A stretch of 64,000 bases of DNA. Source: Zychaea mexicana (Eukaryota; Mucoromycota; Mucoromycetes; Mucorales; Lichtheimiaceae). The notes beneath the pieces were generated by a model. The model was given only the letters and a program-made list of their open reading frames with translations. It was not told the origin of the DNA and did no database searches. Positions 12,444 to 23,696 of this stretch are shown here, in pieces. The position numbers and the translations under genes were made by a program. Each line of letters begins with the position of its first letter. Position 1 is the first letter of the stretch. The stretch lies in NCBI RefSeq assembly GCF_025766255.1, contig NW_026516675.1:496001-560000 (forward strand). The letters run 5' to 3'.

Positions 12444-12903
12444 ATGTCTGGTGCTGCTCGCTCCTTCTGGTCCATCTGGTACAAGCCTGAAATTATCCCC
12501 ATCTACGTTACCGTTGGTGGTGCCTGTGGTCTTGCTGGCTGGTACTTGACCCGTCTTGCTCGGTATGTTAGGAGGAGAGAGCGAGAGACTTCCACATATA
12601 AACAAAGCAGTAACAAGAGTGAAGAAAATAAACACATGTACCTGAAACTAATCTTTTTTCCCATACACAAATGAACATTAGTGGCCCTGATGTTGTCTGG
12701 GACCGCAAGTACGTATAGTAAAACAACTTGACAGCCATGACGTCTTTCCTATCCGGTATCTTTAATAATGCACTTGCTAACATCACTTCTTTGTGTTTAG
12801 GAACAACCCCTACCCATGGCAAAACATCACCCAGGATACTCAAGTCAAGATGATGACCGTCAACCAAGAATTTGCCAAGAAGTATTCCCGCGACCGTCTG
12901 TAA
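12444..12903 (+). CDS. NDUFA4/MLRQ-like small respiratory-chain subunit
   Basis: Three exons, 12444-12562, 12682-12708 and 12801-12903, about 82 residues. The start MSGAARSFWSIWYKPEIIPI is followed by one membrane helix (VTVGGACGLAGWYLTRLAR) and then GPDVVWDRKNNPYPW, the hallmark order of the B12D/MLRQ family (PF06522). Family members sit in the mitochondrial inner membrane and were first assigned to complex I; mammalian NDUFA4 is now placed with cytochrome c oxidase. The 27-base middle exon is required to join the helix to the conserved NPYPW segment. It follows the striatin gene on the same strand. Confidence 0.88.
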
Positions 12904-13701
12904 ACGTATCCTGTCAATCCTCCCTGCCGTTTTTTTTCTTTCTCGCCAAACCCAAACGAAAACCAAATCAGCAAAAACCAGCTACACACACATTAGAAAT
13001 GATTATATAGATTGTTTGTTTTATATCTTGATTGATAAACGAAAACTCTTTACTCAGTAGAGAAGAGTAAAACACAACAACAAACCCGGGCCATCACCAA
13101 GTTTGGACTGAGCAGTACTTTCGGAACAACAAACGAATGAAATCATATGAAAAAGAACAACTGTGATTTAACCGGAACGGCTCTATTGTTGGGTTCGTTT
13201 TTTTTTTACCTGATTTTCCATCTTTGTGAGGTGGCCCTGGTGTAAAGGAAAAATGTGGGGTTGCGGGTGCACGGTTGTTGTGTGATCAGGCTCATATGCT
13301 ACGATAACTACCATCCCCTTCACCCAAGTGAAAACATGATACCTATCATACAACAGACGCCTGTCGTTTCACACAACTAGTACGTATACAATTACCTATG
13401 GCTTATGAGGTGCACTCCCTACTTATTACCTGAACGAAAGTTTTATCGTGCTACCTAACGTGTTTAGAAGTTTCTTTTTTTGCCCCCGTGAATGCGTTTT
13501 GTATGGGAACAAATTTGCCTTATGGTAGCAAAAACGCCGCCTTTTGAGTAACACTTTTGTATGTTTGCTTAAGCTTTTTCCACTTGATTCTTGTTGGTAT
13601 TTTATATAAAACTACTAATAACAATCCAGAGTGCGAGGCCGCTCTTTGACCTTTCTTTTACTATACCTTACTCGACTTTTCTTTGTACGTGCGTAATATT
13701 G
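12904..13701. other. Intergenic stretch
   Basis: 3' region of the NDUFA4-like gene and upstream region of the broken sulfotransferase-like gene, with TATATAAA at 13603-13610, 92 bases before that ATG. No other gene seen. Confidence 0.4.
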
Positions 13702-14590
13702 ATGGCACCATTAAAAGTTATTGGGGCAGCCTATAGTCGAACAGGTACAGATAACTTACGTGCTGCTCTGGATATGCTTGGGTATGTTATGTTTGTACGC
13801 ACGAATATAAGTAGTCTGGAACATTAAACTACTTTCTCATACTACTACATACTGCAGTTACCGCACACATCATGGCAAAGTCATGATCAAGGATCTTGTC
13901 GGTAACCCTGAGCTCTTCGAACACGCGTACGAGCATCCCGAAAAACCCGTGGTTTGGGATAATCTCTACGAAGGTTTCGATGCTGCCATAGAATTGTAAG
14001 TTATATATTCCTAATGTTGTATAGAACCACGCTCATATAGAGGTGTACGAATCAAATATGGCGATGAGCCATTACACATCATACAAACATAGCGTGAGTA
14101 CTAAAAATGTTTTTATTAAACCATGCTTTTAATGTATTTTAATGCTTCATATTTCAGCCCTACGATTTGCTTTATTCGGGCCACTGATAGAAGCATACCC
14201 TGAGGCCAAAATCATTCTTGTCGAGCGAGATGCTGATAGCTGGTTCGATTCTGTCCAAAAACCGGGTACGAGATGGTTAAGGCCAAGTATGCCGCTCAAA
14301 TGCCAGACTACAGCGCACGTCATATGCGCTTTTTCATGAAATTATAACTCAATGGTGTATTGCTCGATCCAGCGTTGATGGCAGATGCAGAGGCAGTGAA
14401 AGCTAGATACTTGGCGTATAATGCATGGGTTAAGGAGTATGTGCCACAAGATCGGTTGCTGGCGCTGAAGCTTGAAGAAGGCATTAATTTGGACAAGATT
14501 TGTGCGTTTCTCGATAAGCCTGTCCCCGCCGACCCTATCCACGGATTAATTCTACCAAAGAGCTTATCGAGGAGATACCCGATTTTTTAG
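13702..14590 (+). pseudogene. Disabled sulfotransferase-like (Sulfotransfer_4) gene
   Basis: A paralogue of the intact gene at 60606. Exon 1 (MAPLKVIGAAYSRTGTDNLR, a P-loop-type start), exon 2 and their splice sites are conserved. Exon 3 is broken. An extra base near 14171-14186 shifts the frame just before PLIEAYPEAK; a second shift lies near 14260-14270; TAA at 14345-14347 stands where the intact copy has TGG; a further single-base loss lies near 14525-14545. Each segment still aligns to the intact copy when the frame is switched, so it is a recently decayed gene. It retains a TATA box and all intron borders. Sequencing error could explain one lesion but hardly four. Confidence 0.85.
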
Positions 14591-15599
14591 ATCCCTCAAA
14601 ATCTAGAAATTAAAGTGTTATCATTGAGAAGAAGCAAGTTTTTGATCTCATCGTCCAGCGAGTTTTGGCGCTCAAAGCTATTTTTGCGGGGGGAGTAATT
14701 CTAACTTGTCAAGGGTGGGAGCGTGCGACAAACACAGTTTTGCAAAAAAACACGAAAGGAGATAACTAGTGCAACGTCAACTCTTCTAATACTGAAATGA
14801 TGAGCATTGCAGGAAGCCTATCCCGAAAGTAAACGGGTTCGGTGTGTATTATGTGGCAGCTATGACAATTGCTATAAGCATGTGAGATATTTGCACGACC
14901 GAAAGTGGTCGCATATTACGCGATAAGCGGGATTGACACATTGCTAAGCACCATGTGTGTACATCCACCGTTTTAATTTTACCGTCTTTATAATAACTTT
15001 AGCTGTCTTCGCCAGTAGAATAGACAAGGTAGTCACGTCCAATTTCTCTATACAGTATTGATCCTGCAGCCGTACCATCTTTCACTTTGTGGTAAGCTAT
15101 CATAGCTGTAACAATATGTGGCATTTGCATGGTGACGGCGTTGCCGTCGAAGGCAGAGTTGATATACAAGACTGCCACAAACTTAAGTTCAACCTTCTGC
15201 CTTTTGAAAATATCACATAATTGTACATGTTCAAGGAGGCTGTTCTTACACATGACTGCGAAGAGTTTATGTACTTGTTCATCATCACATATCGAAAGTT
15301 TGTTTCAAGAACATTGCTGCAATATGGTAAATATCAGTACACACAAGTGCACACTCAAGCATAAGCACCCCAATGAAATTTAGAATAAAAGCAACCTTTT
15401 TATACGTAATAACAGCACCCAGATTGAACTGGAAAGAGGTATTTGATGCCCAACATTAGCAAAATGGTTTTATATACTTTTTTTTCTATTTCATGCAAAA
15501 TTACAGATACAACACCAACAAGTGGGGAAATGCTTCGTTATATTATATGTACTAGGAGAGGGGTGGGTGAGGGTGCGGGAGCGGAAAAAGATAATTCGT
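14591..15599. other. Stretch between pseudogene and TUF1
   Basis: About 1 kb with no recognised gene. A minus-strand open frame at 14999-15253 is listed separately as a weak candidate. The last hundred bases are the TUF1 3' region. Confidence 0.35.
14999..15253 (-). CDS. Candidate terminal exon of an unidentified protein
   Basis: An open frame of about 84 codons with balanced amino-acid use (e.g. FKRQKVELKFVAVLYINSAF, TAAGSILYREIGRDYLVYS), unlike the low-complexity shadows elsewhere. A possible acceptor (TTCGCAG) lies just upstream, near 15257-15263. It could be the final exon of a small gene or a fragment. No family is recognised, and little room remains before TUF1 for earlier exons. Confidence 0.3.
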   Translation of the reverse strand: MCKNSLLEHVQLCDIFKRQKVELKFVAVLYINSAFDGNAVTMQMPHIVTAMIAYHKVKDGTAAGSILYREIGRDYLVYSTGEDS

Positions 15600-17438
15600 T
15601 TAATCCACCAACTTGGTAACGACACCAGTACCAACGGTCTTGCCACCTTCACGGACGGTGAAGCGCTGACCCTCTTCAAGGGCGACATCGTGGATAAGCT
15701 CGCATGCAAGTTCAACATTATCACCAGGCATGATCAACTTGTCATCAGGATCTTCAGTACCTTCGGGGTGGGTCAAGCTGACAGTGACATCGGTGGTACG
15801 GACGAACATCTGGGGACGATAGTTGTTGACGAAAGGAGTGTGACGACCACCTTCTTCCTTGGTCAAGATATAGAACTGAGCCATGAACTTCTTGTGGGAC
15901 TTGACAGTACCAGGAGCGCAAAGAACCTGACCACGACGGATCTGTTCGCGCTTGACACCACGCAAGAGAGCACCCATGTTGTCACCAGCCTCACCACGGT
16001 CCAACTCCTTACGGAACATTTCAACACCAGTCAAGGTGGTCTTCAAGGGAGCGCCCATACCGACAATTTCGACTTCAGAGCCCTTGGTGATTGTACCACG
16101 CTCGACACGGCCAGTGGCAACAGTACCACGACCAGAGATAGAGAAGACATCTACAGAGAAGAATATCATGTTATAGACGATCCGTAGACAATAGTTCACT
16201 GATCCAATGATAATTACCTTCAATGGGCATCAAGAAAGGCTTGTCCAAGTCACGGACGGGAGTAGGGATGTGCGAATCGACAGCAGCCATCAATTCAAGA
16301 ATGGCCTTCTCACCAATCTCGGGATCACGGCCCTCAAGAGCAGCCAAAGCGGAACCCTTGACGATGGGGGTGTTCTCACCATCGAAACCGTATTCGGCCA
16401 ATAGATCGCGCATTTCCATCTCGACGAGCTCGAGCATTTCTTCGTCATCGACAGCATCGACCTTGTTGATGAAGACGGTCAAATTTTGGACACCGACTTG
16501 GCGGGCCAACAACAAATGCTCACGGGTCTGAGGCATTTGACCGTCGGTGGCGGAGACGACAATAATGGCACCATCCATCTAAAATTGGGCATATGTGCGT
16601 ATAAGTTTTTTTTATTTTACCATATTCCACACACACCTCGTACTATTATCATCGACACCCCTATTTCACAGATTAGATATGATAACGAACCTGAGCTGCA
16701 CCAGTAATCATGTTCTTGATATAATCAGCGTGACCAGGACAGTCAACGTGGGCATAATGACGGTTTTCGGTTTCGTACTCGACGTGGGCAGTGGAGATGG
16801 TAATACCACGGGCCTTTTCCTCAGGAGCCTTGTCAATCTGGTTGTAGTCCATGAAGGTGGTGCTACCGCTCTGGGTAGCCAAAGTCTTGGTGATAGCAGC
16901 AGTCAAGGTGGTCTTGCCGTGATCAACGTGGCCAATAGTACCAATATTGACGTGGGGCTTACCACGAGAGAACTTGCCACCAGCCTCAGAAGCCATACCG
17001 CGACGACCTATCCACCTTGTGTTATTGAACGATTTTCCCCTTTTCTTTTATTTTCATTTTTGGCTTACCGAACATCATCATGCGGGGTGCGGAGGAAACA
17101 TAAGCTTCGTGCAAGAGGTTGGCAGTCTATAGAGCATAGAAATATCACCTTTCCAAGTTAATAAAATTTTTTCCCTATCATGTGCTACGCCTAAAATCCA
17201 CATACCAGCTTGTTGCCCGAAGAAAGGGCCATACGAGTAGAAGCGAAAGCTAGCATTATAAAAAAAAGAAAGTTAGAACAAGTTCAGGTCCACGGATCCT
17301 AATTCCGTTATCCTTTTCGGAGAAAGAGAAAAGTATAAACTCACCACTGCGAGAGGCAGAGGAGGAAACACAACGACGAGTGGCGAAACGAGCAGTAGGA
17401 GCAGCAGCTCTGTTGACCGCGGTCTTCAAGGCGAACAT
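15600..17438 (-). CDS. TUF1: Mitochondrial translation elongation factor Tu
   Basis: Six exons: 17438-17345, 17249-17206, 17126-17069, 17007-16691, 16578-16218 and 16150-15600; about 474 residues. Exons 1-3 encode a basic, Ser/Arg/Ala-rich mitochondrial presequence ([20 protein letters not shown]). The GTPase core follows: G1 GHVDHGKT, switch [18 protein letters not shown]3 [13 protein letters not shown]4 NKVD, and G5 GSALAAL. Domains II and III follow ([13 protein letters not shown]; ending [11 protein letters not shown]). EF-Tu carries aminoacyl-tRNA to the mitochondrial ribosome as a GTP complex. Bacterial-type sequence plus presequence exclude cytosolic EF-1 alpha. A cluster of GTTGC/GCAAC motifs lies about 180-210 bases upstream. 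Confidence 0.97.
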
Positions 17439-17617
17439 GGTAGCAATGTGTTGACGATTGGAGAGGAAGTGTCAAAAAAAAAACCGACTGAACCTAGAAA
17501 TTTACTCTTGGTGGCTCCGTCCGATTTCCAAGGTGACATCACGAAACGGGCAGTCACTGTTCCCCAAAGTGGCAATTTTACCCGACTATTGTAACCACCG
17601 TGGATCTGAGATTTGTA

Positions 17618-17650
17618 GTTGCTACGGTTTTTATGTAACCTAGCAGCAAC
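17618..17650 (-). promoter_or_regulatory. X-box-like GTTGC motifs upstream of TUF1
   Basis: Plus-strand text has GTTGCTACGG at 17618-17627 and GTAACCTAGCAGCAAC at 17635-17650; on the gene strand the second reads GTTGCTGCTAGGTTAC. A further GTAACC lies at 17591. The second is close to a full RFX X-box dyad. It lies 180-212 bases upstream of the TUF1 start. The role is inferred. Confidence 0.4.
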
Positions 17651-17945
17651 ACGTCGTCATGCGCATAATTTTCTCTCTTGGTAACGGTGTTCGTAGGAAC
17701 ATTTTTCGAAAAAAAAGTAAATAAAAAAAAAACAAAGGCTATTGTTACGATATGTGATATAGAGCCATGTGAGTCTGTTTTACAGCTTTTTACTACATTT
17801 TTTTGCATTTTTTCTTTTACTTAAACAACAGGGCGTGATCCAGAAACAAAAAAGAAATAAATCAAGCTAAAGATTAAAAGGGATACTAAAGATGTAAAGA
17901 TGGAATCATTCCAGGAAGAAGGACGCATGGGGTGGGGACCTGTTA

Positions 17946-19448
17946 TTAGGCTTCATCTCGATGAACAGTGAGTGAGAGTCTGCTCAAAAAGTACCACCAT
18001 TGGGGAACTGTGGTAAACCAATCAGTTGTTTGGGCTGCACCCTGGAGCGCATCTTGTTCACTTGGATAGGTCGTCTGCAGTTGGCCAATAAACAGCTCCC
18101 ACTTCTTTTTCATTTGCTTGACCGTAGTAGATTTCTTTGAAGCGAGCAGCTCAAGATCATCAACCTGCTTCTGGACGGTGGGATTACTGGATGTGTCTTC
18201 CATTTGCTTCTCTTGCTTGACAATCTCGTCAAACACTGCCTCGACCAGTTCGTCATCAGAGTAGTCTCCAGGCACAACGTTGATGCAACCGTATTGCGAT
18301 CGTCCAGTATTGCAGTCGGCCTAATAGTTCAGTAAAGAGAGTTAATTATCAGAAGGAAGGAACATATATACGGGGGCAAAAAATCACAAGATATAAAAAA
18401 TTACACAATGGATACCTTAAAGTCGCAGCATCGGATACAAAAACGCTTATTGGCAGGTTCTACCAAATTGACAAAGTAATTGTAACCTAGGCATTTGGCA
18501 CCAATGGGTTTACCCTTGTTGTGGTCATCATACTGAAATATAAAAAAGAACAATGGTTTAATGAATGATTGTTCTTTTTTTGTAGATGTTTTTTTATATA
18601 AAGTGGAATCTTGTTTTCACCTGACCACCGTCATCGCTCGCAAGCAAGCCAAACTTTGTCGGGTCCATATAGCCTGTCACTTGCGTGTAATTTGACGTCT
18701 TGCTGTAATGCGCCTTGGTAATGAAACCTTTAGGGAACTCTTCATTTCCTTCCACGACTGATTTTGACGTGCAGTGAGCAACACCGTAGTCCTCGGTCGG
18801 CGCCACTTCAACATTGGGCTGAGGCGGTAAGAAAAAGCAATAGTCATTTTCACCAGCAATTTTGACACGAGGTCCCTGTTGCTGTTGATCTGGAGTAGTA
18901 GCGGTGGCTTTAATTTTGCCTGAGCCGTTGTCGTTCTTCTTTGCTGCTGCTGCTGCTTCTGTCGCAGTAGCAGTAGCATTATGCTTTTTGTCATTGACTG
19001 CCTTTTCTTCTTCTTCCTTCGTCTTCTTGTCTTGCTCATCCTGTTTTTCTTCGGATTTTGGCAGGTTTTTGTCAGCTAAGGCTGGAGCAGGAGCGTTGTG
19101 AGCGGATGCACCAGCAGTGTCGGAGACGGGCATTTCTTTGTCGGCAACATTGGCAGCACCACTGCTCTTTTTATTAGGATCGCTGGTATTGTCGTTGGTG
19201 GCAGCATGGGATGTCGCAGTAGAGCCGGCATTGTCTTCAGGCTTAATAGCTGCAGCTGGAATTGCGGCAGCTGGGTTACTCGCAGCAGGGGTGTCGACAT
19301 TCTTTGGTGGTTGTTGTTGTGACGATTCAGGAAGCTGTTGCGGCGTGGCATTATTGTCGGTGGTGGTAGTCGTTTCGTCGGCAAATGTGGAAGCTATTAA
19401 AAATAGCAAAAAGGAAAGTATGACCAAATAGTAGCACGGTTTAAGCAT
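17946..19448 (-). CDS. Secreted glycoprotein with low-complexity N-half and conserved Cys-rich C-half
   Basis: Three exons: 19448-18621, 18532-18416 and 18320-17946, about 439 residues. The start MLKPCYYLVILSFLLFLIAS is a signal peptide. Residues about 25-190 are a Ser/Thr/Ala/Asn/Lys-rich linker with polyQ and acidic runs. The conserved part begins with GENDYCFFLPPQPNVEVAPT and includes VAHCTS, HYSKTSNYTQVTGYMDPTKF, DDGGQ, KPIGAKCLGYNYFVNLVEP, FCIRCCDFKADCNTGRSQYG and CINVVPGDY. This pattern resembles the fungal secreted family often labelled macrofage activating glycoprotein; I am fairly sure of the fold family but not of any activity. It is followed by an acidic, Lys-rich tail. Upstream in-frame codons to 19823 lack a signal peptide, so the ATG at 19448 is preferred. 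Confidence 0.8.
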
Positions 19449-22400
19449 CTTGAAAGAAAAAAAATATATAGAATTGATGGAAGCTATTAATATGAGAAAC
19501 AGAAAGGAAAGAGAACCATGGCCATATTTATATACTATGTGGTTCCTTAATCGACGGATCCGTTTCGGGGAAATGACTGATAGCTTACATGTAGTATCAA
19601 GGTCAAGGAAGGAGAAAGGAAAAAAAATCTGCTCATGGTTTGAACGTGCATATGTGATAAAAATAGGACCATAGTAATTATACATAGTCGTTTGCTGTAT
19701 AGACAAGATGGCAAGTGTGAATGTTCTCGGCCACCATTGCCCAGTCTCTCGCATCATGTAACTAAGTCTAAAAGATATCCAAGTCAGCCCAATTAGAACA
19801 GATGCAGTAACAGTAAGCACCAAGTGCCAACATTTGACTCCTTACATGTTCTAATGGAGACGAGGTGTCCTTGAACTCTGTTCCTGGAAAAGAGAAGCAC
19901 TACTCTCTGGTCAGTAGTTATCTATTAAGGGAGAACAGGAGGGGTGTCTTGAATAACAAGAGGGCGGCAAAATTACTCAAGTTCTCAAGTATGCAAAGTC
20001 GTGCTATGATACTCGAAATATGTAATCATGTTTTTTTTAAACGTAAAAGTGTATATTGTCGTTTGCTGTCTGTGTGCTAAAAAAAAGTTGGTGATCTACG
20101 AAGGGGTGCTTTTTTTTTTCGATCAAAAAATAAAACATCAGACAACAAGTTCTGAAGAAATATACAAAGCGATAAATTTGCTTATACTTTTTACAGTAAC
20201 ACGTATGTAGAATTGATATGACCAAATAGAGAGAAAAAGAGAGGGGAAAGAGGAGAAAGACAAGATGTATAGTACAAAGGATTTACACCTAAGCTTGTTA
20301 CTACTGTATACTGGTTTGCCCAACCACTGGTACACCCTCGTCCCCACCCGCCCCCAACCATTTTGCGGGATTTCTGTGAGCAAGAGGGTTTTGCTCTTTT
20401 ACATACCTCTTCAGTAAGTATCACCACTGAAGCTGCGGCAAATCTTTCATGCCTCCTTGAGCATGATAGAAAGAATAACAGGGATAAATGTTCTAGGCCA
20501 TAACATTAACATGTACAGTATACATAAAAACTTACCCTCAAATATGGTTTTTTGTTGTGTCAAATGTGTTTTGTACCCATCTTTAGAAAAGGACGTGCAT
20601 TCTGCTTGTGGAAGCTGACGCGGAATAACTTTCTACTTCAAACGCTCTATATATCACTTAAGGCAGCGATCATTTCCTTCCCTATACTATCTTCTACTAT
20701 GTGGTGCATCTATAAACTTGCTAAGGAGGTGGAATGATAAAATGAATCTCGGCCAATGAACTTCAAGGAGGTCGAAGAAAAAATTTACTCCTACTGCTTA
20801 CTAGTCTACTACTTGCTACTTATTAGCTCTATGATATTCAACCCAGCCCGTAAAAGAGCAACCGAGGAGTAAGAAGAAGGATCAAATCTAATCCGCGTAG
20901 GACTAAACGTTTTAAGGGAAAGGGGAGTTGAAAAGAAGAGTTGACATCCGTAGTGAGGTACGTAATTGAACGAGTGGCTATTATTACATACATGAATTCA
21001 ACCACGCACTTGTAATAGCAGCAGTCGTCAAATTTAGCGCTGCGCATGTATGCATGTACGCACAACCCGCTATTGTGTACGTAGAAGAGATGCACATCGT
21101 TTTTTTTATCTAGCTGTGGGACAAAATAAAGCGATATAAATTTACTACGCATTATGGCACATCAGTCCTCCTTTTTTCTAGGCAACCAATGTGCGCTACT
21201 TGAAGTGAACGACAACTGATATTTGTGTTCAAGTCTACCAACTGTTGCCAATTTTGTCTCGATCCTTTGACACATCTTAGAATCTAAAATTGACAGAAAA
21301 AGTATAGGTTTCAAAAGAATATGGCATTGCAGTCCTATTGAGTCTGATTTCTTTTTCTGCACGTCAAAGTCAAAGTTTATTGGGTGCAGCTGATTCACAT
21401 TGTGTCAGGTTAAGAAAGTTAAAGTATGTCAGCATATGTTGTACACTAAAAACATCGCATGTATAAGCAAGTAGTAAATTACTGTTACAGTATGTGTAGA
21501 CAAGCCAAACCTGTTGTATTATATCAACGAAACTGCCGTCAGCAGAGAATTGGCAGTAACAGCAAGCAGCAACAGGTTAATAAATTATTTACAGTAACTG
21601 CGTGGTAATCCTGGAAATAGACTTTACAAGGATAATATTTTTTAACGCATTTCCCCCACCTTTCGACCGCAAAACGCTTTTATACATAGAGACAGGTACT
21701 TAGTAGTACAGTAGCAACACAGAAAAGATATTTTCTGCTGTAGCCAAATATACAGCCTACATATAATATTATAAACAAGGTCTTCTTCTTTTCAAAAGCT
21801 GTCATTTACTTTAGCAAGTCGTATGCAAAACAGCAGGCAGGAAGAAAATACAGAATAGTAAATCAAAAGAACCCCTTTTCGTATTTACACATTCTCCAAA
21901 AGCCGATTACGAAATCGACATTTTAGCCCACTCTACTTTGATTATTTCGGCACATATAGAAGCAAACAAGTAAGAGCCACCATTCTTTGGAAAACCAAAG
22001 TTAGAACATGCACAGGAAAACAAGCTGCTGGATAAATTGAAAAGTGTAAGTGATTTTTTCTTCCTGGATGGTTGCGGAGGAATTGTGGATACCCGGAAGG
22101 TGTGTGCCCTAAACAATGCATAAAACCGAATTCCGATGCGCAATGATTCATTGGTATTTTCGGAATGCGTATCCTTTCAGTGATCATGTATGTTTGTTAC
22201 ATTTGTACAACAACGTACGAATGGCGGAGGTGCGTTTGGCGGGACATGGTTGGATAATGCGCTTCAATTTGTTCATGGAAGTCATTACTGATGAATAAGG
22301 AGGGACTTTCAAAGTTTCTATCTAGTAAAGGATGCAGGGACTCCGGTGCTTTGACGTGATAAAGATACCTATCATATACCAAATACATAGCTTTACGATG

Positions 22401-22643
22401 GATATATAAGCTTGTCATAAACTAATATATATAAGCTTTAGCAAGAGCTATATATTAGTCCTATTGTATACATACAGATCAAAAAGAACTCTTTAAACGA
22501 TACTGCACTGTTCCTGCACCATGCTTTTACTACGTGTGTACTATTATACAACATATGAAATGCCTGTGACGAGGCAGGAATCGCGAGACGGAAAGAAAAA
22601 AAGAGAGATTACTACAAAAGCAACAAATCGATATATGATAATG
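19449..22643. other. 3.2-kb stretch without a supported gene
   Basis: AT-rich DNA in which every open frame is short and unlike known families. It has repeated short words (ACAGTA, GTACAGTATAC) and a perfect 10-base inverted repeat near its right end. It may hold regulatory DNA, decayed sequence or a non-coding RNA I cannot recognise. Confidence 0.4.
22422..22458. repeat. AT-rich inverted repeat (potential hairpin)
   Basis: CTAATATATA at 22422-22431 is matched by its reverse complement TATATATTAG at 22449-22458, with a 17-base loop. It lies about 190 bases beyond the 3' end of the DinB-like gene and could be part of a transcript end or mere AT-rich chance. Confidence 0.4.
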
Positions 22644-23696
22644 TTACAGATGTCCTGTCATCTTGGCCCGTTGCTGCTGCTGCTGCTGTGGTTGATGATG
22701 ATGTTGCTGTTGTTGATATTGCGTGGTAGAAGGCGCCATCCCAAACTCGCTGGTGACTGGTATACTATTTTCGATGCAAATAGCCTTGATCGCTGCGTAA
22801 TGATGAATCTAAAAAGAAAACGAGATGCCTTGTGTCACCCCATTGCCACCCAAACCCTGATTCTATGTTTCACGGGCTGCTGTCGTAATAATAGTCCCCA
22901 CAGAACAGTAGTAAAGTTCCCCCTCCCCCATCATCTTACCGCATGCATACAACAGTACCACAGCTCACGATCGAACGTAGAATGAAACAAGGCCCTTGGA
23001 ACGCTGGCTGAGGCATCAATGGTGGCAGCGAGCTTCACCGGGGTATCTAGTGGCACCTTGTCTGCGATATCTTTAAACTTGTTTTGCATGTCCCGAAAAC
23101 AACAGGCAGCTTCCCGACGGTCTCGTTCCATTGGTTGCTGTGCAAAATGAAGATGGTTCCACCAACGTACATACGTCAATATTAAGAAATTCCTCCTCGG
23201 GGCGTTCCTTCTTCTTCTCAATGTATCTATATCTTCTTTTTTATGACCCAACCTACTTCACGTGAGCGAGCATCAAAGTCAACGGTCCATAATTCATCAT
23301 CATCTTCATGATGATGATGCTGACCTTGCTGGTGCTGATTTTTTAATTGTGGATTGCCCGCCAGCAAAAGATTGAAATGATCGTACACGTGCCTAAATGT
23401 AAAATCGTTTTTCCGCAATAAACATCATAAGCACCCTTCCACTTACTCTCACTTTTCCTCCCTCCTCCCTTTGCATTAGAATCTTTGATTTGAGAGATTA
23501 TATACCGTATATGCTTGCCGATGGTTCCCCCAGGCATAACGGTGGATGGCCGTTTAAAGGCGTCATCGTCAGGAATATGCTGAAGTAGATCAATCACTTG
23601 TTGTAACAGTTGGTCTGTAGCCATATAGATTGCTGATTTCTGTTGACTATTGCTGTTGTTATAATGCGCTGTTCCCGCGAGAACTGATGATGACAT
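22644..23696 (-). CDS. DinB-like (DinB superfamily) protein
   Basis: Five exons: 23696-23506, 23392-23257, 23216-23175 (start may differ by a few codons), 23137-22940 and 22808-22644; about 243 residues. The fold signature is present: LLQQVIDLLQHI, then GKHIRHVYDHFNLLL (first metal-ligand His region), VDFDARSRE, and near the end STFDRELWYCCMHAIHHYAAI, where the HxxxH-type helix holds the other His ligands. Such proteins are four-helix bundles binding a divalent metal, and many act as thiol-dependent enzymes; the substrate here is unknown. A His/Gln/Asp-rich insert follows NLLLAGN, and the C-terminus is Gln-rich. It is divergent from glucosidase II alpha. Confidence 0.82.
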
